Below, in pieces: positions 5,616-11,518 of a stretch of 11,518 bases of DNA (the first letter of the stretch is position 1; each line of letters begins with the position of its first letter). The position numbers and the translations under genes were made by a program. The notes beneath the pieces are model-generated. The model had not been told where the DNA came from. It ran no database searches and saw only the letters and a list, made by a program, of their open reading frames with translations. Source of the DNA: JAGMDK01 sp023128695. GTDB lineage: Bacteria; Planctomycetota; Phycisphaerae; UBA1845; Fen-1342. The stretch is from positions 1-11,518 of the forward strand of contig DAOVQG010000137.1 in NCBI GenBank assembly GCA_030628805.1. Direction: 5' to 3'.

Positions 5616-7947
5616 CGCTCTCGCCCTCCAGATGCTCCAGGAGCCGCTCCGGCGTCAGCGGAATCACGTCGATCGACGTGCCGAGCGCACTACAGACGGC
5701 GTTGATGACGGCGGGCGCCGGGCCGTTCATCGGCAACTCGCCGATCCCCTTGGCGCCCTGCGGGCCGTACGGCGAGGGCTGCTCCTCAAAGTGCACGCGA
5801 ATCGGCGGCAAGTCAGCACTGGTCGGAATCACGTAATTGGTCATCTGCGTGTTGGTCATCGCCCCGTCTTCGAGCAGCACCTCCTCACTCAATGCCCAGC
5901 CGATGCCCTGTGCGACGCCGCCCTGAATCTGGCCGGTCGCGAGCGTGGGGTTCAAGACCTTGCCGATCTCCTGTACCGCGACGAAATCCGTGACCCGCGC
6001 GATGTACGTCCGCAGATCGACTTCCACCTCCGCCGCGTCCGTTGCCCAGGCATAGCAGGCGTACGCGTCGCCGCGATAGTGATCCTCGTCCCAGGCGATC
6101 TCCGGCGGCGGCTGATACTTGGCCTGGCCGCGCAGTTCCTGCCCCGGATGTGCGGCGTGCCAGGCGCGGATAGCGTCCTGGACCACTGAGCCGGTCTCCA
6201 ATGAGGGACGGCCGGTACGGGGCCCGGCCGCTACGTTCATGTGTGGCACCGGCTTCCAGCCGGTGTTAATCCCACCGGCAAGATGCCGGTGCCACACATT
6301 TCGTTCGGGACGGAGCCCGGGTGCTACATAGGGCTTGACCTGTGCAACCAGATCGTCACAGGCCCGTTCGAGCAGCTTGCCGATGACCATCGACGTGCGG
6401 CTGGCGACCGTCGGCCCGCTATTGGGGACCCGGTCGGTATCGGGCGTCGCCACACTGACCTGGTTGCTGTCCAGCCCTAACCGATCGGCGACTATCTGTG
6501 CCAGCACGGTCTTGGCACCCTGCCCCATCTCGGTCTGCGCCGTGAGCACCTCCACCCGCCCGTCGGGCAGGCCGGCGACCCAGACCTCTGACGCGAGAAA
6601 CGTCTCCCCGCTACCCGTGAAGCCCGCCCCGTGAAAGAAGCACGAAAACCCGATCCCACGGCGAAGATAAGGATGCTGCTTGTTGAACTCGGCGTGCGCC
6701 TGGCGGCGCTGCTCATACTCCGACAGTTCGAGAGCGCGATCGAGCAGGCCGACCAGATCGGTCCCGTCGCGGAAGACCTGTCCCGTGGCCATGGTCTGTC
6801 CGTCGCGCAGCAGATTGCGCCGCCGCAGTTCCGCCGGGTCCAGCCCGAGTTGTGCGGCGATGACGTCCATGTGACGTTCGACGGCGAAGAACACCTGCGG
6901 CGCGCCGAACCCGCGGAACGCCCCGTAAGGCGTCGAGTTTGTCAGCCGGGCCTCGCCGTGTACGTGGATATTCTCGCAATGGTACGGTCCCGTGGCGTGT
7001 AGGCAGCCGCGGCTCAACACCACCGGCGACAGCGTCACGTAGGCCCCGGCGTCGAGCAGGACGTCGATTTCCATCGCCAGCAGCCGGCCGTCGTCAGCGA
7101 CCGCGGTCCGGTGTCGCATCCAGCCGGGGTGTCGCTTGGGCGTAACCGCCATGTCTTCGGATCGGTCGTAGATGATCTTGACCGGCATGCCGGCCTTCTC
7201 GGCCAGTAGCGCTGCGTGAACGGCGAGCAGCGAGGGGAAATCCTCTTTGCCGCCGAACGCCCCGCCGGTGGTCATCTGCACGACGCGTATTTGATCTTGC
7301 GTTCTATTGAAAAAATGCGTCAGCGCGTTGAGCACGAAGTATGGACATTGCAGTGAGCCGCATACGACGAGTCGCCCCTCGTCGTGGTAGGCCAGCATAC
7401 CCTGCGGCTCCAGGTAGAGATGCTCCTGTGAGCCGGTGCGGTATTCGCCTTCGATCACGTGCGATGCCTGGGCGAACGCCGCCGCCGGATCGCCCTTGCG
7501 GATGTCGATCCGTTTGAAGACGTTGTCGTCGCCGTACTGGATCATATCCAGCGTCAACGGTTGCCGAGGATCGGTGATAGCGGGGAGCGGATCGACCTCG
7601 ACGCGGACCGCGCGGAGGGCTTCCCGCAGCTTGCGCAGCGAGCGATGCGCGATCAGCAGGATCGGTTCATTCTTGTGCCGTAGGTCGTCCGCGGCGAGTG
7701 CCCGCCAATCGTTCTCGATCAGCGCGATTTCGTTGGGGCCGGGGATGTCGCGGTGATCGACGATGACGAACTCGTCCCAATTGATCGCCGGGTCGAAGTG
7801 GATGCTCTTGATGCGGCCGCGGGCGACGGGGCCGCGGACGGTGCCGCCGTGGAGCATGTTGGGCATCGTCAGGTCGTCGACGAAGCGGGCGGTGCCCGTC
7901 AGCTTAGCAGGCCCGTCGACTCTAGGGATATCGGCACCGACGCTCAT
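5608..7947 (-). CDS. Molybdopterin-binding catalytic subunit of a xanthine dehydrogenase / aldehyde oxidase family enzyme, with in-frame repeat insertion
   Basis: This 779-residue subunit should bind the molybdenum-cytosine or -pterin cofactor and hydroxylate its substrate with water-derived oxygen. The small N-terminal domain (about 1-120, RVDGPAKLTGTARFVDDL) is followed by the cofactor domain. That domain has GGAFGGKED (228-236), PYGAFRGFGAPQ (340-351, with the substrate-site Arg at 345), EMGQG (473-477), GPTVASRTSM (511-520) and GAKGIGELP (731-739), where E737 matches the catalytic glutamate. The ATG at 7947 has GGAG 7 nt upstream and gives the usual family start. Residues of about 541-580 are translated from a repeat element and have no counterpart in the family; they fall in a loop region after GKLLERACDDLVAQV. 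The substrate (purine, aldehyde or N-heterocycle) cannot be decided. It is the first gene of a Mo, 2Fe-2S, FAD operon. No cofactor-maturation gene is in view. Confidence 0.93.
6210..6329. repeat. Palindromic repeat element inserted in frame in the molybdopterin subunit gene
   Basis: Two GC-rich modules in direct orientation (CGGCCGGTACGGGGCCCGG at about 6209-6227, and GGGACGGAGCCCGGG at about 6307-6321) flank a 57-bp core. The core is bounded by GTGTGGCACCGGC (6241-6253) and GCCGGTGCCACAC (6285-6297). It is identical to bases 459-515. About 120 bases, or 40 codons, have been added without breaking the frame; on the minus strand they read through as VAPGLRPERN and on to AAGPRTGRP. Confidence 0.9.
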
Positions 7948-8086
7948 CCAGGGGCTCCGTCACCGGCACCAACCCGCGGTCTGGTCCGGTTTGCATGCGA
8001 ACCTCAAGTATATGCCAGACCATTCGGTCAGAAAAGCGGCACGGTCGAGTACCGTTTCCACCTTTCCACCAGTATGGATTCGCGCC

Positions 8087-8148
8087 AAATGTAGCGGCCG
8101 GGCTCCGTACCGGCCGTCCCACCGGCTGGAAGCCGGTGCCACACAATG
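8087..8148 (-). repeat. Single short-form hairpin repeat upstream of the epimerase
   Basis: On the minus strand this is one unit of the type in the 4871-5148 array: GTGTGGCACCGGC, the stem CACCGGCT/AGCCGGTG (8120-8138), then the GC-rich module ending in GCTACATTT. It uses a C-G pair where the array copies use T-A. It lies in the 216-base gap between the divergently transcribed molybdopterin subunit and epimerase genes. It ends 5 bases before the epimerase ribosome-binding site. The rest of that gap (7948-8086) shows no clear promoter. Confidence 0.85.
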
Positions 8149-8163
8149 AGCTGAAAGGAACCC

Positions 8164-9162
8164 ATGAATCTCGTCACCGGAGCAACTGGTCTTCTCGGCA
8201 GCCACATTGTTGAGCAACTGCGGAAGCGGGATCTGCCGGTGCGTGCACTAGTACGCCCCCTCAGTGATCGCACGTGGCTGGAAACCCAGAACGTTGAGTT
8301 CGTCGAGGGCGACATCACCGACCCGGCTTCGCTCGCGGCAGCCTGCGCGGGCGTCGAGGTCGTCTATCACTCGGCGGCCAAGGTCGGCGACTGGGGCCCG
8401 TGGGAAGATTTCCAGCGCATCACGATCGACGGCACACGGCACATGATTGACGCCGCCGTCGCCGCCGGCGTGCGTCGCTTCGTGCATATCAGCTCGATCA
8501 GCGCCTACGGCTACCACACCAAGCCGATCAAGGTCGATGAGTCCTTCGAGCTCGGCTACAAGCTCTACAAGTGGGCCTACTACAGCAAGTCCAAGGTCGC
8601 CGCCGAGGAGATCGTCTGGCAGGCGTTCAAGGCCGGCAAGATCGAATTGACGGTCATCCGCCCGGCGTGGATCTACGGCGAGCGCGACCGCACGACCATC
8701 GCCCGCCTGTATCGCATGGTCAAAAACGGCCAGGCGAAGATACTTGGCAAGGGCGACAATCGTCTCAACGTGGTCTACGCCGGCAATATCGCCGAAGCCG
8801 CGCTCACCGCCGCCGGTCGTGCTGACTGCAACGGCGAGGCGTTCAATTGCAGCAACGACGGGGCGATCACGCAGCAAGAATACTTCGACCTGCTCGCCAA
8901 AGCGATCGGCGGTCCGCCGGTGACGAAGCATGTAGCCTATAAAATAGCGTACTTTGCCGGCTTCGTGCTGGAGTGCCTGGGCCACCTCTTCAAATGGAGG
9001 AACCCGCCGTTCATCACGCGTTACGCGGTCTGGCTGATGGGCCGCCGATCGTACTTCTCGGCCCAGAAGGCCCGCCGCTTGTTGGGCTGGCAGCCGACGA
9101 TCACCTACGAGGAAGGCGTGCCGCGGACGGTGCGGTGGTATCGAGAACAGGGCGGGGCGTGA
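8164..9162 (+). CDS. NAD(P)-dependent epimerase/dehydrogenase, extended SDR family
   Basis: The 332-residue cytosolic oxidoreductase has a Rossmann fold with TGATGLLGS (5-13) as the dinucleotide-binding glycine motif. GDITD (49-53) follows, as does the active-site region ISSISAYG (109-116), and the catalytic pair is Y140/K144 in YYSKSK. RPAWIYGERD (166-175) and NVVYAGNIAEA are typical of extended SDRs. The overall pattern is closest to the 3-beta-hydroxysteroid dehydrogenase / dihydroflavonol reductase-like branch rather than to a sugar-nucleotide epimerase of known function. The substrate is not determinable. AAAGGA lies 4 nt before the ATG. The gene is divergent from the hydroxylase operon. 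A link between them is possible but not shown; downstream, an octamer array starts one base after the stop. Confidence 0.88.
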   Translation: MNLVTGATGLLGSHIVEQLRKRDLPVRALVRPLSDRTWLETQNVEFVEGDITDPASLAAACAGVEVVYHSAAKVGDWGPWEDFQRITIDGTRHMIDAAVAAGVRRFVHISSISAYGYHTKPIKVDESFELGYKLYKWAYYSKSKVAAEEIVWQAFKAGKIELTVIRPAWIYGERDRTTIARLYRMVKNGQAKILGKGDNRLNVVYAGNIAEAALTAAGRADCNGEAFNCSNDGAITQQEYFDLLAKAIGGPPVTKHVAYKIAYFAGFVLECLGHLFKWRNPPFITRYAVWLMGRRSYFSAQKARRLLGWQPTITYEEGVPRTVRWYREQGGA

Positions 9163-9163
9163 G

Positions 9164-9219
9164 AACGTGGGAAGGTGGGGACGTGGAAACGTGGGAACGT
9201 GGGAAGGTGGGAACGTGGG
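9164..9219 (+). repeat. Seven-unit tandem array of an 8-bp repeat
   Basis: Units in order: AACGTGGG, AAGGTGGG, GACGTGGA, AACGTGGG, AACGTGGG, AAGGTGGG, AACGTGGG. The array is exactly 56 bases and starts one base after the epimerase TGA. The purine-rich strand resembles the arms of the CGTGGGAACGTG palindromes at 394-425 and 1162-1186, which may be related. Confidence 0.88.
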
Positions 9220-9388
9220 GCATAACCAGAACGCTTACAATGGGGTTCGTGCGAGAATTCCGTGGCGTATTTACTCCCGTGTTATGATGCTCAGTACGCT
9301 GTCTGGTTGATCGTCTATAGTGGAGCACCTGGTACCGGGTACGGGAATCCGGGCTTCAGTCCTGTTCGGATTCTCGCGCCGGCGTGAG

Positions 9389-9468
9389 AGCGGTCAGCTA
9401 TAAGCTTTCAGCGGTCAGCTATAAGCGCACAACGACGGCTGAAAGCTGACCGCTGAAAGCTGAGTGCT
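9389..9468. repeat. Heptameric repeat in both orientations forming an 18-bp inverted repeat
   Basis: Five direct heptamers (AGCGGTC, AGCTATA, AGCTTTC, AGCGGTC, AGCTATA) plus AGC occupy 9389-9426. After 11 unrelated bases, reversed heptamers (GCTGAAA, GCTGACC, GCTGAAA, GCTGAGT, GCT) occupy 9438-9468. Bases 9403-9420 and 9444-9461 are perfect reverse complements over 18 bp, with a 23-nt loop. This is the only place in the window where the heptamer family occurs head to head. Confidence 0.85.
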
Positions 9469-9540
9469 AAGAATATGGATTCTCGTACGAACGTAGCCTA
9501 TATTCGCCAACCGGGTGCTCACAATTGAGGGATCATAACT

Positions 9541-10185
9541 ATGAAAGTGCGGACGTTCTTTTATGCGGCGGCGCTGGTCGGCGTCACGGTGTTCGTCACC
9601 AACGAGGTCGTCTCACAGGAAAAAGCACCACCTCCAACATCCAAACCTGACCGTGGCACGCGGGCCGAGGCCGGGGCCGACACCGAGTCGCTGGTGGACA
9701 ACTTGGTGCAATACTCAATGCCGGGCGAGCATCACAAGCTGCTCGAAAAAATGACCGGCCGCTGGGACCTGAGGGTCAAGTACCGGATGAACGCCGAGGC
9801 CCCCGTGGTGGAATCGGAGGGCACCTGCGAGCGCAAATGGATTCTCGGCAAGCGTTTCCTGCTCGAGGAATTCGACGGCGGCAACCTGGGCCTGCCGTTC
9901 CAGGGACTGGCAATCTACGGCTACGACAGCTTTGAGAAGAAATACACCTCGGTCTGGGTCGACACGATGAACACCGCGATCACGACCAGTCTCGGCACCT
10001 GCCGCGACGGTTGCCGCGAGATCACATTCATCGGCCGCCACGGCGACCCCTGGACCGGCACCAAGCGCAACACCCGCGGCGTAACGCGTTTCGTCAATGA
10101 GAACGAGCATGTGCTGGTACTATATGAAGCCGGGAGCGATGGGAAGGAATACAGGATTTTGGAGATCGTCTATACACGTAAATGA
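9541..10185 (+). CDS. Exported DUF1579-family protein
   Basis: The 214-residue product begins with a likely signal peptide (MKVRTFFYAAALVGVTVFVT, possibly cleaved near VVS-QEK) and then a Pro/charged linker. The DUF1579 domain follows from about residue 60: PGEHHKLLEKMTGRWDL, GTCERKWILGKRFLLEEF, FQGLAIYGYDSFEKKYTSVW, and a C-terminal DGKEYRILEIVYTRK. All are recognisable family motifs. DUF1579 proteins are predicted beta-barrel-like folds with no assigned reaction and are common as secreted proteins in planctomycetes. The ATG is supported by GAGGG about 10 nt upstream and by the signal peptide. It stands alone after a 378-base repeat-bearing gap; 95 bases separate it from the next gene. Confidence 0.85.
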   Translation: MKVRTFFYAAALVGVTVFVTNEVVSQEKAPPPTSKPDRGTRAEAGADTESLVDNLVQYSMPGEHHKLLEKMTGRWDLRVKYRMNAEAPVVESEGTCERKWILGKRFLLEEFDGGNLGLPFQGLAIYGYDSFEKKYTSVWVDTMNTAITTSLGTCRDGCREITFIGRHGDPWTGTKRNTRGVTRFVNENEHVLVLYEAGSDGKEYRILEIVYTRK

Positions 10186-10280
10186 TCGCGTAGGGCGACC
10201 TTTGACACGCACGTGTGTCGGGGAGTCAAGAGGCTACCTGCTGGAAGCCGGCACGGCAGGTACGCTACACTGTCTCGATC

Positions 10281-10931
10281 ATGACGACGGATGCGGTGCT
10301 TAATACGCGGGGGGCACGCTGGGTGCTGGCGGTCGAGGCGGTTTTTCCGGTCGCCGTGCAGCAGGCTTACCTCTGGCTCCTGCCGCACGAGCGGCCTCGG
10401 TGGCTGGACGTGGTCTTCGGCGTCGTGGTCGGGGCCATCATTGTGGTCTATGTGGGTCGCCGGGGGCTGTTCGGCTGGCGGATATTCGGGCTGGCGTGGG
10501 GGAGCGATCACCGTCGGGCCGCCGGGCCGGTGGGCGTCTTCACGTTGGCGGCGGTTGGTGCTCTATTACTGTGGGGTTGGCGGACCGGCGGACTGCGGCA
10601 GGATTGGGATGTCCTCGGGGCGCTGCTGCTCTATCCACTCTGGGGGCTGGTCCAACAGTGCATAATGTTCGGCATCGTCTATCCACGCCTGCGGTTGCTG
10701 GTCGGCGTGCGAACCGGGGTGATTCTGACGGCCGTGCTGTTCGCCGCGGCGCATACGCCGAATCCACTGCTCATGGGCGGCGGGGCGTTGATGGTGCTGG
10801 TGTTCGGCATCGTCTGGGAGCGGACGCCGTCGTTGCCGGTGCTGGCCCTCAGCCATGGCGTGATTGGGGCCGTGTGTGACAAGGCGCTGCACGTGTCGAT
10901 GCGGGTCGGGGCACACTTCCTCGATATGTAA
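10281..10931 (+). CDS. CPBP-like intramembrane protease family protein, variant active-site motif
   Basis: The 216-residue polytopic membrane protein has about six hydrophobic segments (about 14-34, 42-59, 83-100, 112-134, 145-158, 164-178). Its C-terminal half follows the layout of the CPBP/Abi intramembrane metalloprotease family. A WGLVQQCIMFGIVYPRL stretch sits where motif 1 (EExxxR) belongs, then FAAAHTPN (154-161, motif FxxxH) and LSHGVIGAV (190-198, motif 3 histidine). The two motif-1 glutamates are Gln125 and Gln126 here, so normal zinc protease chemistry is doubtful. I prefer the ATG at 10281. An in-frame GTG at 10215 would add 22 residues that do not look membrane-related, but neither start has a strong ribosome-binding site. 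The stop lies 10 bases before the IS110 left-end inverted repeat. Confidence 0.7.
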   Translation: MTTDAVLNTRGARWVLAVEAVFPVAVQQAYLWLLPHERPRWLDVVFGVVVGAIIVVYVGRRGLFGWRIFGLAWGSDHRRAAGPVGVFTLAAVGALLLWGWRTGGLRQDWDVLGALLLYPLWGLVQQCIMFGIVYPRLRLLVGVRTGVILTAVLFAAAHTPNPLLMGGGALMVLVFGIVWERTPSLPVLALSHGVIGAVCDKALHVSMRVGAHFLDM

Positions 10932-10941
10932 TTCCATGAAA

Positions 10942-11002
10942 GGCTGTCTCCTGCCGGACGGTATGCTGTCCGGCAAGGAGTCTTTGGCAAAAGGAGACAG
11001 CC
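10942..11002 (+). promoter_or_regulatory. Long hairpin enclosing the ribosome-binding site of the IS110 transposase
   Basis: GGCTGTCTCCT (10942-10952) and AGGAGACAGCC (10992-11002) are perfect 11-bp inverted repeats, and the right arm ends directly before the ATG at 11003. Inside, GCCGGAC (10953-10959) and GTCCGGC (10968-10974) form a 7-bp stem stacked on the first. The AGGAG ribosome-binding site is in the right arm, so a transcript entering from upstream would fold it away. The inverted repeat may also be part of the element's end. Confidence 0.75.
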
Positions 11003-11518
11003 ATGGAAACAGAGACGAGCGTAACGCGGATCGGAATGGACATCCACAGGAAATTCAGCAAAGTGACCGCCCGCGACGCCGACGGCAAAATCGCCTGGCG
11101 GCAGCGGCTCGAGCACGCCGACCGAACGCGGATGCGCGAGCTGCTCTCGGCCGCTGGCCGAAGGGCACGCCGGTGATCCTCGAAGGAACCTTCGGCTGGG
11201 GTTGGATGAGTGACGAACTGAAAACCGCCGGGCTCGATCCGCATCTGGCTTCGAGCAGCAAAGTGGCCGCCTGGCGTAAGGCCCGCGGGCTGGCCAAGTC
11301 GAATCGCACCGATGCCGACCTGCTCAGTGAATTGCCCGCCGAGCGCGAGCGTTGGTGGGAAGTCTGGCTGGCGCCGCCGAAGGTCCGCGACCAGCGCGAG
11401 TGGCTGCGTTATCGCATGACGCTGGTACGCACGCAGACCGCGTTCAAGAACCGCATTCACGCGGTCCTGCACCGCCACGGCATCCTGCCCGAGCAGTCCG
11501 ATTTGTTCGGCCGCGACG
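11003..11518 (+). pseudogene. IS110-family transposase, N-terminal part, frameshifted (runs off window)
   Basis: IS110 transposases are DEDD (RuvC-like) recombinases. The first frame gives METETSVTRIGMDIHRKFSK and onward, with the first catalytic Asp in GMDIH, but ends at TGA 11174-11176 after 57 residues. From about 11149 the family sequence continues in the -1 frame: RWPKGTPVILEGTFGWGWMS (second acidic residue in LEGTF), then KARGLAKSNRTDADLLSEL (third, in TDAD), then WLRYRMTLVRTQTAFKNRIH, open to the window end. The shift lies in the run CTCTCGGCCGCTGGCC and equals one lost or two gained bases. No A- or T-rich slippery heptamer is present, so decay or a sequencing error is more likely than programmed frameshifting. 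The ribosome-binding site AGGAG is 6 nt upstream within a hairpin. The C-terminal serine-bearing Tnp20 domain is beyond the window. Confidence 0.85.

Larger units (their letters stand above)
9163..9540. other. Intergenic region between epimerase and DUF1579 genes
   Basis: No gene is seen in these 378 bases. They hold the octamer array (9164-9219), a 7-bp stem GAATCCG/CGGATTC (9345-9351 and 9367-9373), and the heptamer inverted repeat (9389-9468). GAGGG lies about 10 nt before the DUF1579 ATG and is its likely ribosome-binding site. No confident promoter could be placed. Confidence 0.55.

Noticed and set aside
7948..8086. Promoter for the hydroxylase operon (a TATACT on the minus strand near 8010)
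   Set aside because: No -35 box at suitable spacing could be found, so the match is not distinguishable from chance.
10932..11002. Complete bridge RNA gene upstream of the IS110 transposase
   Set aside because: Only 71 bases separate the previous gene from the ATG, and guide loops cannot be defined without the element's other end and target.
11147..11160. Programmed -1 frameshifting in the IS110 transposase
   Set aside because: No A- or T-rich slippery heptamer or downstream structure is visible, and this IS family is not known to rely on frameshifting.

Overview
The window is GC-rich DNA that most likely comes from a member of the Planctomycetota. Three things point there: an ECF-type sigma factor of the planctomycete-expanded TIGR02999 type overlapping a Ser/Thr kinase-TPR gene; a very high load of short palindromic interspersed repeats, including the family whose shadow translation reads CGTGFQPV; and DUF1579 and CPBP-type genes. 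No species can be named from the sequence alone.

Layout. Bases 3-134 hold the last 43 codons of an ISL3-type transposase. Bases 135-1375 have no credible gene and are a mosaic of palindromic and heptameric repeats. Bases 1376-1954 encode the sigma factor. It overlaps by 4 nt a decayed kinase-TPR gene (1951-3947) that has lost its kinase N-lobe and catalytic loop and carries an in-frame TAG and a 2-nt frameshift. Convergent to it, on the minus strand, is a three-gene molybdenum hydroxylase operon of the xanthine dehydrogenase / aldehyde oxidase family: molybdopterin subunit (7947-5608), [2Fe-2S] subunit (5615-5151) and FAD subunit (4839-3997). Next, on the plus strand, come an extended-SDR NAD(P)-dependent epimerase/dehydrogenase (8164-9162), an exported DUF1579 protein (9541-10185), a CPBP-like membrane protein lacking the usual Glu-Glu motif (10281-10931), and the start of a frameshifted IS110-family transposase (11003 to the window end) whose ribosome-binding site lies in a long inverted repeat.

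How it fits together. The sigma factor and kinase would have formed a signalling pair, now probably broken. The three hydroxylase subunits should assemble into one Mo/FeS/FAD enzyme; the substrate cannot be fixed from sequence. The most unusual theme is the repeat system. Modular hairpin units occur as a four-copy array filling the gap between the [2Fe-2S] and FAD genes, as a single copy just before the epimerase ribosome-binding site, and as an in-frame insertion of about 40 codons inside the molybdopterin subunit gene. That inserted copy has a 57-bp core identical to an intergenic copy near the left end. Between copies, some stem positions have changed on both sides so that pairing is kept, which suggests the folded form matters.
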